This document shows positions 44,170 through 53,086 of a DNA stretch of 64,000 nt, piece after piece. Under the pieces are notes generated by a model that was not told where the DNA came from, did not search any database, and saw only the letters and a program-made list of their open reading frames with translations. Origin of the DNA: Dyadobacter crusticola DSM 16708 (GTDB taxonomy: Bacteria > Bacteroidota > Bacteroidia > Cytophagales > Spirosomataceae); the NCBI RefSeq assembly GCF_000701505.1, contig NZ_JNJB01000018.1, positions 19,698-83,697 on the forward strand, read 5' to 3'. A program made the translations under genes and the position numbers. Positions within the stretch are counted from its first letter, which is position 1. Every line of letters starts with the position of its first letter.

Positions 44170-44916
44170 TTGGCAAAGCGAATTCTTATACCGATACTTT
44201 CTCTTTTCCGTACCGGAAGTGCTGAGGATAAAAAATTTAAGGAGTCCATTGCACACGTAATCGGTGATCGCCCCTCCAATTTAGGCGTTTACCAGCTCGC
44301 TTTTCGCCATACTTCTGCATCCAAAGAAACCGCCATCAAAGGTTTCAGAGAATCCAATGAAAGACTCGAATACCTGGGCGACGCAGTCCTGGGTATGGTA
44401 GTCGCAGAATTCCTTTTTACCAAATACCCCTACAAAGACGAAGGTTTCTTAACCGAAATCCGCTCACGAATTGTCAATCGTGAATCTTTAAATCAAATAT
44501 CCCGCAAGCTTGGTCTTGACAGGCTGATCGAATACGATGGTAACCGCCGTGGAATGTCGCCGCGCTCTTCCATGTACGGAGATGCGCTTGAAGCGTTTGT
44601 AGGCGCTATTTACCTGGATAAAGGTTTTCGGTTCACGAGAACATTCATCATCAGCAAGCTTATCACGCATTATGATCTGGACAGTATTATCCAGAACAAT
44701 GCAAACTTCAAAAGTCTCATCATCGAATGGGCCCAGCGTGAGGGCAAGGAAATCCGCTTCGAGATACTCGAAGAAAGGGGGACCCGCCACCATCGCGAAT
44801 TCATCTCTCAAATACTCGTCAACGACGAGCCTTTCGCTACCGGCAACGGTTTTACCAAAAAGAAAGCTGAACAATCCGCTTCCGAGCAGGCTTGTGCTAT
44901 TCTTGAATTAAGGTAA
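44170..44916 (+). CDS. rnc: ribonuclease III
   Basis: A double-strand RNA endonuclease. 248 aa. The RNase III signature 'SNERLEYLGDAVLGMVV' holds the catalytic acidic residues, with 'RSRIVNRESL' and 'YGDALEAFVGAIYLDKGF' completing the active site. A C-terminal dsRNA-binding domain (about 175-247) ends 'GFTKKKAEQSASEQACAIL'. The frame starts at TTG 44170, since there is no ATG before residue 120 and the only other candidate is a CTG at 44152. Start 15 bp after the fabF stop implies coupling. The N-terminal extension before the core (about 25 residues, basic) is ordinary. Confidence 0.95.
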   Translation: MAKRILIPILSLFRTGSAEDKKFKESIAHVIGDRPSNLGVYQLAFRHTSASKETAIKGFRESNERLEYLGDAVLGMVVAEFLFTKYPYKDEGFLTEIRSRIVNRESLNQISRKLGLDRLIEYDGNRRGMSPRSSMYGDALEAFVGAIYLDKGFRFTRTFIISKLITHYDLDSIIQNNANFKSLIIEWAQREGKEIRFEILEERGTRHHREFISQILVNDEPFATGNGFTKKKAEQSASEQACAILELR

Positions 44917-45134
44917 GCCCTATTCAAGTGCTTTATTCAGGTTACAATCCTGTCATTTTACAGGTATGTTCAATACGAATCGGACATTTTGTCTTGTGGT
45001 TTGTGCAAACGCTTTAATTTGGTGACTTTTTGTCTTGTTATTTCTGCATTTTATGGGTCGGAATGGAAGTTGATAATATCACTGCATACCACAGAGGTTA
45101 AAACAAGAAATCAAAAACATAAAATCTTATTGCA

Positions 45135-45566
45135 ATGAGCACATTAGTTAAAACCCAATTCGCAACTCCTTCCTACCTGAACGGTTTTTTTGGAAAAGAC
45201 CTTTTCAACGAATTAAACACACCCGCTTTCTCCGGAAGTGTACCGGCAGTGAATGTAGTTGAAAGCAAAGAAGGATTCCGCATTGAAGTAGCCGCTCCCG
45301 GTTTGCAGAAGTCGGACTTCAAACTGAACCTTGAAAAGAACCAGCTGACAATCTCTGCCCATAAGGATCAGAAAAGTGAGGAAGCAGGGGAGAAATATAC
45401 TCGTAGAGAGTTCAAGTACAACTCTTTCCAAAGGACTTTTACCCTGCCGAATTCAATCGACGGCGAGAAAATCGAAGCTAATTATGCCGACGGTATTTTG
45501 AGCATAGTGTTGCCAAAACGCGAAGAAGCAAAGGAAAAACCTGCCCGTCAGATCGAAATCGCATAA
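45135..45566 (+). CDS. Hsp20/alpha-crystallin family small heat-shock protein
   Basis: 143 aa. The alpha-crystallin domain (about residues 35-130) shows 'VPAVNVVESKEGFRIEVAAPGLQKSDFKLNLEKNQLTISA' and 'RREFKYNSFQRTFTLPNSIDGEKIEANYADGILSIVLPKREE'. The I-x-I/V C-terminal motif is present as 'IEIA'. It is an ATP-independent holdase. It stands alone with a 218-bp upstream region, in which I cannot fix a promoter, and a hairpin downstream. Confidence 0.95.
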   Translation: MSTLVKTQFATPSYLNGFFGKDLFNELNTPAFSGSVPAVNVVESKEGFRIEVAAPGLQKSDFKLNLEKNQLTISAHKDQKSEEAGEKYTRREFKYNSFQRTFTLPNSIDGEKIEANYADGILSIVLPKREEAKEKPARQIEIA

Positions 45567-45584
45567 TTGAAATTTTGAAGTAAG

Positions 45585-45614
45585 GAAGGCGTTATTTTCA
45601 CGAATAACGCCTTC
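45585..45614 (+). terminator. hairpin terminator after the small heat-shock gene
   Basis: Perfect 12-bp arms (GAAGGCGTTATT and AATAACGCCTTC) around a 6-nt loop, 18 bp after the stop. The trailing T-run is short. Confidence 0.65.
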
Positions 45615-45662
45615 TTCTATGATCAACGAAAAGCGCGTAAACCGGACATTACTGGCAGGATA

Positions 45663-45693
45663 TTTGGGTTAGATTTGAAATGAAATATCTTTG
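45663..45693 (+). promoter_or_regulatory. promoter of the HtrA-like protease gene (TTTG-N19-TATCTTTG)
   Basis: TTTG at 45663-45666, exactly 19 bp, then TATCTTTG at 45686-45693. This matches both boxes and the spacing of the Bacteroidota primary-sigma consensus, the best-formed promoter in the window. Start of RNA about 45700 gives a leader of about 80 nt. Confidence 0.75.
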
Positions 45694-45777
45694 TTAAATT
45701 ATGTTAAACGGGCCTGTTAAGGGAATAAATAGTTATTTGCTTTGCGTTAATCATTCATAAAATTAAAACCCCAACAT

Positions 45778-47316
45778 ATGTCTATGAAAACAAATTGGAA
45801 AGGTTTAGTGTTGGTTGGGTTGATTTCAAGTGCGTCAACTCTTGCCGGCTTTAAACTGTTAGGTCCGGATAGCGGTACGAATGTAATTTTTAAAGAAGCC
45901 CCTGCCGAATCTATTGCACGGTTTACCTCGACTGGCGCGCCGGTAGGTGCACCGGGAGATTTTGTCTACGCAGCAGAAGCAACTACACCAACGGTTGTAC
46001 ACATAAAGTCAACGATGACACGCCAGGCATACCGCGGAGGCGGTCAGCAGATCCCGGATATTTTCAGGGATTTCTTCGGAGATGATTTTGGAGGCAGCCA
46101 GCGCGGTCCTCAGTCTCAGGAAGCGTCTGGTTCTGGTGTGATTATCTCAGCTGACGGTTATATCGTAACAAATAACCACGTTGTGGAAGGTGCTCAGGAA
46201 CTTGAAGTTACTTTGCATAACAAAAGGAAATACAGAGCGAAGGTAATCGGAACCGACCCTTCTACTGACATCGCCGTTATCAGGGTGGAAGCAAAAGATC
46301 TTCCTGCCGTAACCCTGGGAAACTCGGATGCAGTGAAAGTAGGAGAATGGGTAGTTGCAGTAGGTAACCCATTTAACCTCGAATCAACGGTTACTGCCGG
46401 TATTGTGAGTGCAAAAGGTCGCGGTCTTGGAATTATCGGTCAATCACGCCGCAATGGTGTGACCCCGGCTTCTGCAAGTGCAGGCGACTCCCCACTTGAA
46501 TCTTTCATTCAAACTGACGCGGTAGTAAACCCAGGAAACAGTGGTGGTGCGCTTGTGAACCTGAAAGGCGAATTGATCGGTATCAACACCGCCATTGCCA
46601 GCCCGACAGGTAGCTTTGCCGGTTATGCGTTTGCAGTACCTTCCAGCATTGTAAAAAAAGTATCCAGCGACCTTATCAAATTTGGTAACGTCCAACGCGG
46701 ATACCTTGGAATCCAGCTGGACGATCTTGACAGCAGAAAAGCAGAAGAATATGGCGTGAAAGTGAATGACGGAGTTTATGTTCGTGAATTCACTGAAAAC
46801 AGCGCGGCGAAAGCAGGTGGTGTAAACAAAGGTGACGTGATCGTGAAAGTGGACGGAATTGAAATTCACTCTGTTCCTGAGCTTCAACAATCAATTGGTC
46901 TGCACAAACCTGGCGATAAGGTTAACTTGACTGTAAACCGCGATGGTAAGGAAAAAGACCTGAGCATTACACTCCGCAACAGAACAGGCGGTTCAGACAT
47001 TATCAAACGTGATGAAACTGCGGCGATCATGAATGTGCTGGGTGCACGGTTTGGTAACCTAAGCGATGCAGAGAAGCAGCGTTTATCCAGATACAAAATT
47101 GAAGGTGGAGTGAAAGTAGTTTCTATCGAAGGCGGCAAGTTTGCCCGTTCACAAGTGGAAGAGGGCTTTATTATTACAAAGGTAAATGGTAAGGCAGTCC
47201 GTAATGTGAAAGACTTCGAATCGGCAATCGCCGGAAAAGAGGAATCGATGGTAACTTTTGAAGGGCTGTACCCTGACGCACCTTACGATGTATTCTCTTT
47301 CGGATTTAGATTGTAA
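45778..47316 (+). CDS. Do-like periplasmic serine protease (HtrA/DegQ family)
   Basis: 512 aa. An N-terminal membrane segment (residues 9-26) targets the periplasm. Protease domain: His in 'IVTNNHVVEGA', Asp in 'PSTDIAVIRVEA' and Ser in 'VNPGNSGGALVNLKGELIGINTAI'. Two PDZ domains follow at about 310-400 ('GYLGIQLDDLD', 'AAKAGGVNKGDVIVKVDGIEI') and about 415-512 ('VKVVSIEGGKFARSQVEEGFIITKVNGK'). Degrades or refolds misfolded envelope proteins. The starts at 45778 and 45784 are equally good. It is alone, with its own promoter and a shared bidirectional terminator. Confidence 0.95.
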   Translation: MSMKTNWKGLVLVGLISSASTLAGFKLLGPDSGTNVIFKEAPAESIARFTSTGAPVGAPGDFVYAAEATTPTVVHIKSTMTRQAYRGGGQQIPDIFRDFFGDDFGGSQRGPQSQEASGSGVIISADGYIVTNNHVVEGAQELEVTLHNKRKYRAKVIGTDPSTDIAVIRVEAKDLPAVTLGNSDAVKVGEWVVAVGNPFNLESTVTAGIVSAKGRGLGIIGQSRRNGVTPASASAGDSPLESFIQTDAVVNPGNSGGALVNLKGELIGINTAIASPTGSFAGYAFAVPSSIVKKVSSDLIKFGNVQRGYLGIQLDDLDSRKAEEYGVKVNDGVYVREFTENSAAKAGGVNKGDVIVKVDGIEIHSVPELQQSIGLHKPGDKVNLTVNRDGKEKDLSITLRNRTGGSDIIKRDETAAIMNVLGARFGNLSDAEKQRLSRYKIEGGVKVVSIEGGKFARSQVEEGFIITKVNGKAVRNVKDFESAIAGKEESMVTFEGLYPDAPYDVFSFGFRL

Positions 47317-47324
47317 TAAATGAT

Positions 47325-47369
47325 AAAACAAAAAAATGGCTGCGGATTCCGCAGCCATTTTTTTGTTTT
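47325..47369. terminator. bidirectional terminator between HtrA and pseudouridine synthase genes
   Basis: A 22-bp perfect stem (AAAACAAAAAAATGGCTGCGGA and its complement) with a single centre base. A-tract and T-tract flank both sides, so it serves the two convergent genes, 9 bp and 4 bp away. Confidence 0.9.
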
Positions 47370-47372
47370 ATA

Positions 47373-48941
47373 TCAAAGCATGTATTTAAGCTTCACAACC
47401 TCTTTCTCACTTAAAAAGCGCCACTTGCCTCTCGGCAGGTCTTTCTTATTCAATCCTGCAAATACAGTCCGGTCCAGCTTTTGAACTTCATAGCCCAGGT
47501 GCTCAAACATCCGGCGAACAATGCGGTTACGACCACTGTGGATTTCAAGTCCAACCACCATTGCATCCGGTGTAACGATACCAACTTCATCGGGGCGTAT
47601 AAATCCGTCTTCCAGATCTACTCCGTGCTGTAATTTCTCGAAATCCTCTGTTGCGATCGGTTTATCCAATTCAGCCTGATAAATTTTCTTGATCCCGCTT
47701 GAAGGGTGCGTAAGTTTCTCAGCCAGCTCACCGTCGTTAGTCAGCAGCAGCAAGCCTGTTGTATTTCTGTCCAATCGGCCCACCGGGTAAACACGCTCGT
47801 TGCATGCACCTTTGATCAGGTCTAACACTGTTTTACGCTCTTCCGGATCGTCGGTGGTGGTAATGTAATCCTTCGGTTTATTGATCAGGATGTACACCAT
47901 TTTTTCAGGATTTAGTGCTTTTTTGCCGTATTTGACAACGTCACTTATTTTCACCTTATAACCCATTTCAGTAATCGTCTTTCCATTTACCGAAATCTGG
48001 CCGGCAGAAATCAAATCATCGGCTTCCCTGCGCGAACAGATACCTGCATTCGCGATGTAGCGGTTCAACCTGATATCAGTGGTGGTTTCCTCTTTTTTTT
48101 TAGGAGCTACCTTCTTTTCGTAATCTTTCAAATTATAGCGGGGCGCTGTTTCATATCGGCCCACTCTCCGGTCCAATCCGCTTCTGTCCTCTGTATCTGG
48201 CGCTCTCTCTTCCCTTGGTGCTCTTTCTTCTCTTGGTGCACGCTCGTCGCGCGCGGATCGCTCACCTCTTGGCGCACGGTTCTCACTCCTGTCTTCTCTT
48301 GGTCTGAAACCTTCTCGCGGTGCCCTTTCTTCCCTTCCAAACCCTTCTCCTCTTGGTGCCCGGTCACCGTCTTCTCTTGATCTGAAACCTTCTCGCGGTG
48401 CACCTTCTCTTGATTCTCGCGGACGGAAATCACCTCTTTCTTCCCTTTTTCCGAATGCAGGCCTTCCTTCTGGTCTGAACTCACGGGTTTTGTCGAAACT
48501 GGGTCTTTCTCCTCTTTCGGTCGATGTTCTTCTGTCTGAAAATGGCTTTCTTTCCGTATTCTCACCTTCACTGCGGGATCTGAAAGGCCGGGTATCGCCT
48601 GATTCCGGTTTTTTGAAAGATCTTTTTTCTCCCTGGAATTTTGAATCTCTTTTGAAACCACCGGCATTTCCAGCAGGCTTGTCTTTGCGAAAACCACCTT
48701 GCTCACGGTCGAAACGCGGCCTGTCGTCTGCTGGTTTTTCGTGCCCGAAGCTGGGACGTGATTTGGTAGGCTTATTTTCCTGTGCTGAGAATTTCAGACT
48801 GGATTTTTTAACACTTGGCTTACTGAATCTGCTTTCAGTCTCCGGCTTTGCTTTTTTGAATGAATTGCCGCCGCTGCTTTTTCGGAAGGATTTGTCCCCG
48901 CCGCCCGATGCCGGTCTTGAATTGTTTGTTCTTTTTCTCAT
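47373..48941 (-). CDS. RluB-family pseudouridine synthase with long N-terminal Arg/Glu-rich extension
   Basis: 522 aa. Residues 1 to about 285 are low-complexity, built of charged repeats ('APREER', 'REGFRSREDG', 'KPSFGH'-like) with no hydrophobic core, so probably disordered and nucleic-acid-associated. From about 288 comes the S4 RNA-binding domain ('RLNRYIANAGICSRREADDLISAGQISVNGK'), then the RsuA/RluB catalytic domain with Asp391 in 'VGRLDRNTTGLLLLTNDGE', 'KIYQAELDK' and 'GRNRIVRRMFEHLGYEV'. It isomerises uridine in 23S (or 16S) rRNA. Long extensions of this kind are common in Bacteroidota members. The DNA of the extension contains in-frame 18-bp and 78-bp repeats. A promoter about 160 bp upstream implies a long leader. 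Confidence 0.92.
   Translation of the reverse strand: MRKRTNNSRPASGGGDKSFRKSSGGNSFKKAKPETESRFSKPSVKKSSLKFSAQENKPTKSRPSFGHEKPADDRPRFDREQGGFRKDKPAGNAGGFKRDSKFQGEKRSFKKPESGDTRPFRSRSEGENTERKPFSDRRTSTERGERPSFDKTREFRPEGRPAFGKREERGDFRPRESREGAPREGFRSREDGDRAPRGEGFGREERAPREGFRPREDRSENRAPRGERSARDERAPREERAPREERAPDTEDRSGLDRRVGRYETAPRYNLKDYEKKVAPKKKEETTTDIRLNRYIANAGICSRREADDLISAGQISVNGKTITEMGYKVKISDVVKYGKKALNPEKMVYILINKPKDYITTTDDPEERKTVLDLIKGACNERVYPVGRLDRNTTGLLLLTNDGELAEKLTHPSSGIKKIYQAELDKPIATEDFEKLQHGVDLEDGFIRPDEVGIVTPDAMVVGLEIHSGRNRIVRRMFEHLGYEVQKLDRTVFAGLNKKDLPRGKWRFLSEKEVVKLKYML
48199..48401 (-). repeat. in-frame minisatellite repeats in the pseudouridine synthase gene
   Basis: 18-bp units at 48199-48216 and 48217-48234 (encoding A-P-R-E-E-R) continue degenerately at 48235. 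A separate 33-bp block is duplicated at 48291-48323 and 48369-48401 with 78-bp period and one substitution in the first 20 bases. Both periods are multiples of three, so copy changes keep the frame. Confidence 0.75.
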
Positions 48942-49100
48942 TTCAGGAATGCAGTATCACTACTGGGATTTTTTCCTCTTAACAAATTGCTTGTAACTGA
49001 ATGTAAAACTGTGGTGTATTTTCTGATATTAATGCCACCAAAATCAGTTAGCCAGCGTATCTGATCATCAGAAAGTATTGATAATTTATAGATTAGCCTG

Positions 49101-49108
49101 CAAAGATA
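49101..49108 (-). promoter_or_regulatory. -7 box (TATCTTTG) for the pseudouridine synthase gene
   Basis: 'TATCTTTGCA' is a textbook -7 for this phylum, on the minus strand, about 160 bp before the gene's ATG. It implies an untranslated leader of about 150 nt with no recognised RNA element. The remaining gap to the ligase gene (49109-49239) should hold that gene's promoter, which I cannot pinpoint. Confidence 0.55.
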
Positions 49109-49239
49109 CGGCAATTTTCCGGTTAAATATTTCGCTGTCATTTTATGTCAAAAGTCATAAAGTAACGTTTATTAGTACTATCAGCGAAATGCCGGTTACA
49201 TGGCTTTCGACTCTAAATCTTCAATGAACGAAATTGTAT

Positions 49240-51189
49240 ATGTCAACCGAGGTGCAGACACAACCTTTATGGAAACCTGGACGGACATTGCTGGAACAAT
49301 CCAATCTGAAAAAGTACATGGATTGGCTTTTTGTCAAAAAGGGACTTTACTTTCGATCTTACCACGACCTGTGGGAGTGGTCTGTAACGGATCTGGAAGA
49401 CTTCTGGGAAAGTCTCTGGAACTACTTCAACATTAAATCGCACGATCTTTACCTTGAAGTACTGCAGCGCCCACAGAGTGGGATGATCGGTACCAAGTGG
49501 TTTACCCGCTCCAAACTCAATTACGCTGAGCATATTTTCAGAAATAAAAGTAAGGACCGCCCGGCTATTTTGTTCAAATCCGAGCGGGAAGGATTACGCG
49601 AAATATCCTGGGAGCAGCTGGAAGAGGAAGTGGCAGCGGTAGCGACCTGGCTCAAACAAATAGGAGTGCGGCCTGGGGATCGCGTCGCAGCTGTTTTGCC
49701 CAATATACCTCAGGCTGTTGTGGCCTTTCTGGCGGCAAACTCCGTCGGCGCAGTCTGGTCTTCCTGTTCTCCCGATTTTGGAAAAACAGCATTGGTTGAG
49801 CGCTTTCAGCAGATTGAACCCAAAGTTTTGTTTATCGCAGATGGTTGCCAGTACAATGGCAAGTTTCACGATTTAACAGCCTTTGCACAGGAGCTTTCGA
49901 TCTCCTTGCGAACGGTCAAGGACATTGTTTTAATTAATAATACCAAGACTGAAAGCCGGTACGACAGGTATACGTCTTGGGAGGATATCCTGCATTTGCA
50001 GCATTTTGGCATCGATTTCGAGCCGGTTGCTTTCGATCATCCGATCTGGATTTTGTATTCGTCAGGAACAACTGCTGAGCCGAAAGCGATTACGCACGGA
50101 GTTGGAGGTTGTTTGATCGAGCACATGAAAGCATTGGTGCTGCACCAGAATGTTAAGCCGGGCGACCGGTACTTCTGGTATTCTACTACCGGCTGGATGA
50201 TGTGGAACTATGCATTGAGTTCGCTGCTCTGTGGTGCTACACTCGTGCTTTACGACGGCGCGCCTGCTTATCCTTCATCACAGGTACTGTGGAGTTTGGC
50301 GGAAGAAGCAAGGATCACGCACTTTGGAAGTGGTGCTGCATTCTTCATTAACTCTATGAAAAGCGGCGTGAGTATTACTTCTGAGCGACTTTCCAGTCTG
50401 GAAACAATTGGATCCACAGGCTCTCCTCTGCCGCCCGAAGTTTTTGAATGGGTTTATAAACAGGTTAAAAAAGATGTCTGGCTTATTTCACTCAGCGGTG
50501 GTACCGACGTTTGCTCTGCATTTGTAGGTGGCTGCCCCATTGTGCCGGTATATGCCGGTGAGATACAATGCCGAATGCTCGGCGCACGCGTTGAAGCTTT
50601 TGATGAAGATGGTAAACCGGTAAAAGATGAGTTGGGAGAAATGGTAATTACCCAGCCAATGCCTTCCATGCCCGTTTGCTTTTGGAATGATCCAAATCAG
50701 GAAAAGTATTTCAGCAGCTACTTTGAAATGTACCCGGCTGTTTGGCGGCACGGCGATTGGATCAAAATAACCGATCGGAAGTCGGTGATCATTTATGGTC
50801 GCTCCGATGCGACATTGAACAGGGGAGGTGTGCGCATTGGTACCGCGGAGATATATCGTGCCGTTGAAAGTTTACCGGAAGTGAAAGACAGCCTGGCGGT
50901 TTATCTTGAAAAATCCAATGGAGAAGGTACCATTTCCCTGTTTGTTGTATTGGGAAGAGAACATGAACTAACGGACGCATTGAAGGCAAGAATCAAAGAA
51001 ACAATTCGCACTCAGTATAGCCCGCGACATATTCCGGACACGATCGAACAGGTTGCTGACATTCCTTACACAATCAATGGGAAGAAAATGGAGGCGCCTA
51101 TGAAGCGCATACTAATGGGCCAGGATCCTGAGAAATGCATCAACCTGGACACAATGCGAAACCCAGAATCACTCAGATCTTTTGTATGA
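49240..51189 (+). CDS. acetoacetate-CoA ligase (acetoacetyl-CoA synthetase)
   Basis: 649 aa from ATG 49240. A TTG at 49234 adds two residues and is less likely. ANL superfamily: the N-terminal ACAS_N-like part 'YHDLWEWSVTDLEDFWESLWNYF', AMP-binding 'ILYSSGTTAEPKAITHG' (P-loop), 'WYSTTGWMMWNYALSSLL', 'SLSGGTDVCSAFVGGCP', 'WRHGDWIKITDRKSVIIYGRSDATLNRGGVRIGTAEIYRAVE' and the C-terminal catalytic Lys in 'INGKKMEAP'. Activates acetoacetate for ketone-body, leucine or PHB-type carbon use. The 'TGGTDVCSAF'-region sequence favours acetoacetate over acetate. No pathway neighbours. Confidence 0.93.
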   Translation: MSTEVQTQPLWKPGRTLLEQSNLKKYMDWLFVKKGLYFRSYHDLWEWSVTDLEDFWESLWNYFNIKSHDLYLEVLQRPQSGMIGTKWFTRSKLNYAEHIFRNKSKDRPAILFKSEREGLREISWEQLEEEVAAVATWLKQIGVRPGDRVAAVLPNIPQAVVAFLAANSVGAVWSSCSPDFGKTALVERFQQIEPKVLFIADGCQYNGKFHDLTAFAQELSISLRTVKDIVLINNTKTESRYDRYTSWEDILHLQHFGIDFEPVAFDHPIWILYSSGTTAEPKAITHGVGGCLIEHMKALVLHQNVKPGDRYFWYSTTGWMMWNYALSSLLCGATLVLYDGAPAYPSSQVLWSLAEEARITHFGSGAAFFINSMKSGVSITSERLSSLETIGSTGSPLPPEVFEWVYKQVKKDVWLISLSGGTDVCSAFVGGCPIVPVYAGEIQCRMLGARVEAFDEDGKPVKDELGEMVITQPMPSMPVCFWNDPNQEKYFSSYFEMYPAVWRHGDWIKITDRKSVIIYGRSDATLNRGGVRIGTAEIYRAVESLPEVKDSLAVYLEKSNGEGTISLFVVLGREHELTDALKARIKETIRTQYSPRHIPDTIEQVADIPYTINGKKMEAPMKRILMGQDPEKCINLDTMRNPESLRSFV

Positions 51190-51351
51190 AGTGAGATTTC
51201 GATTTCTGTTCAGGATCTAAGCCCGCTATATTTTCGTTTTCGTTCAAAACACGCCGTTGGCTCTCTTGCAATAAGCAATCAAAATCGCTTAATTCACGTT
51301 AAATAGAAGTGTGCGGAAAGTCTTCTCAACACCCTTTCAAACTTGACCAGC

Positions 51352-53058
51352 ATGAATTCAGAAAAGTCTCAGACACCGATTAATAACCCGAAGTCGGTTG
51401 TGCGTTTGCCGATCATCATCGGGATCACGCTGGCGGCAGGTGTGTTGCTGGGCAGCACGTTTTTTAGCGGCGGAAAGAAGCTGTCAGAAGTTGCCAAAGG
51501 ATACGCCAAGTTCCGCGAGGTATTGATGTTGGTTGAAAATAACTACGTGGATTCGGTCAATACCGAGGAGCTTGTTGATTTTTCTATCTCGAAAATGCTG
51601 GAAAAGCTGGATCCGCACACTGCCTATTTCAATGCAGAGGAAGCTACCGCAGCTCGCTCGCAGCTTGAATCAGGCTTTGATGGAATCGGCGTTGAATTCA
51701 ATATTTACAATGATACGGTTTACGTGGTAACCCCCCTGAGCGGCGGGCCCTCGGAGGCAGCGGGCATTCAGAGCGGCGACCGGATTATCTCGGTTAACCA
51801 GGAGAAGCTCTCCGGTCCGGGAGTAACTAATGCGCAGGTTTATAAATTACTACGTGGAAAAAGGGGCACGAAGGTAAATCTTGCTATTGAGCGCGTGGGA
51901 TTGAATGAGAAAATGAATTTCTCGGTAGTGCGCGATCGCATTCCGACATTCTCGGTGGATGCGTCTTATATGGTTGATCAGGAGATCGGATATATTAAGG
52001 TCAGCCGCTTTTCCGAATCCACTTTCGAAGAGTTTAAATCTGCCTTGAAAACATTAAAGGGACAGGGGTTGAAAAACCTGATCCTTGACCTGCGCGGCAA
52101 CCCTGGCGGTTATATGGAACGCGCTACGAGCATGGCCGATGAATTTATCGCCGGAGATAAGCTGCTGGTGTATACCGAAGGAAAAGACAGCCGTTTCGAC
52201 AGAAAAACACGTTCGCACGTTGATGGACTTTTTGAACAAGGCCCATTGATCGTTCTGGTAGATGAAGGAAGCGCCTCGGCTTCTGAAATCCTGGCAGGCG
52301 CATTGCAGGATCACGACCGCGCATTGGTTGTGGGCCGGAGATCTTATGGTAAAGGTTTGGTGCAAATGCCGATCAAGCTTTCCGACGGCTCTGAGCTGCG
52401 CCTCACCATCTCGCGCTATTATACACCGAGTGGAAGAAGCATTCAAAAGCCTTACGAGCTGGGCAAAGGTGAAGATTACAGCCAGGATCTTTCGCATCGG
52501 TATGAAAGCGGCGAGCTGTTCAATGTAGATAGCATCAAATTTGATAAGAGTAAAGTGTACAAAACCGACGGTGGGCGCATTGTTTATGGCGGAGGCGGTA
52601 TTACGCCGGATATTTTTGTTCCAAAAGATACCACACAGAACAGCAAGTATCTGTATGAACTTTACTCAAAAAATATCATCAGGGAATACGCATTACGATA
52701 TGCAAATGCTAATCAGAAAAAGCTGGAAAAACAGACTTTTGACGAATTCGTAAAATCGTTTGAAGTATCAGATGCAATGCTGGCAGATATGGTTAAAGAT
52801 GCTACCAAATCAGGTATCAAACCGAATCCTGCTGAGCTGAATCTTTCTAAACCGCTGATTACTTCTCAAACAAAGGCAATAATTGGCCGGTATGTCTGGG
52901 GCAGGAAGCAGAAGAGTGGACTTAATAACGAGGTTTTCCAGGTACTTAATCCTACCGATAATGTTTTTCAACAGGCAGTGCAAATGTTTAACCAGGCCGC
53001 CCAGTTGGAAAAAGGTCAATTTAGCAGTCTGAACATCCCACGAACTAAAAAGGATTAG
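51352..53058 (+). CDS. S41-family C-terminal processing peptidase (CtpA-like)
   Basis: 568 aa from ATG 51352. One N-terminal membrane segment (about residues 18-38), a helical N-domain ('EVLMLVENNYVDSVNTEELVDFSISKMLEKLDPHTAYF'), a PDZ domain ('GIGVEFNIYNDTVYVVTPLSGGPSEAAGIQSGDRIISVN'), then the protease core with Ser in 'VDEGSASASEILAGAL' and Lys in 'RRSYGKGLVQM'. It trims or degrades periplasmic proteins with exposed C-termini. A TTG 9 bp upstream (51343) is the only other start. Followed closely (28 bp) by an SDR gene. Confidence 0.95.
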   Translation: MNSEKSQTPINNPKSVVRLPIIIGITLAAGVLLGSTFFSGGKKLSEVAKGYAKFREVLMLVENNYVDSVNTEELVDFSISKMLEKLDPHTAYFNAEEATAARSQLESGFDGIGVEFNIYNDTVYVVTPLSGGPSEAAGIQSGDRIISVNQEKLSGPGVTNAQVYKLLRGKRGTKVNLAIERVGLNEKMNFSVVRDRIPTFSVDASYMVDQEIGYIKVSRFSESTFEEFKSALKTLKGQGLKNLILDLRGNPGGYMERATSMADEFIAGDKLLVYTEGKDSRFDRKTRSHVDGLFEQGPLIVLVDEGSASASEILAGALQDHDRALVVGRRSYGKGLVQMPIKLSDGSELRLTISRYYTPSGRSIQKPYELGKGEDYSQDLSHRYESGELFNVDSIKFDKSKVYKTDGGRIVYGGGGITPDIFVPKDTTQNSKYLYELYSKNIIREYALRYANANQKKLEKQTFDEFVKSFEVSDAMLADMVKDATKSGIKPNPAELNLSKPLITSQTKAIIGRYVWGRKQKSGLNNEVFQVLNPTDNVFQQAVQMFNQAAQLEKGQFSSLNIPRTKKD

Positions 53059-53086
53059 TCAGGCCAGTAACACAATCAAAATTCTA

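Noticed and set aside
44960..45030. Possible promoter of the hsp20 gene (TTTG ... TTAATTTG)
   Set aside because: The box is one base off, the spacing is 22 bp, and a competing TTTG gives 11 bp. Not strong enough to list.
48190..48410. Regularly spaced repeats that could look like a CRISPR array
   Set aside because: The units are in-frame, degenerate and lie inside the pseudouridine synthase coding region. There are no conserved spacers or cas genes.
49200..49436. Overlapping 78-aa frame at the start of acetoacetate-CoA ligase
   Set aside because: It is a shadow of the ligase gene in another frame, with no family features.
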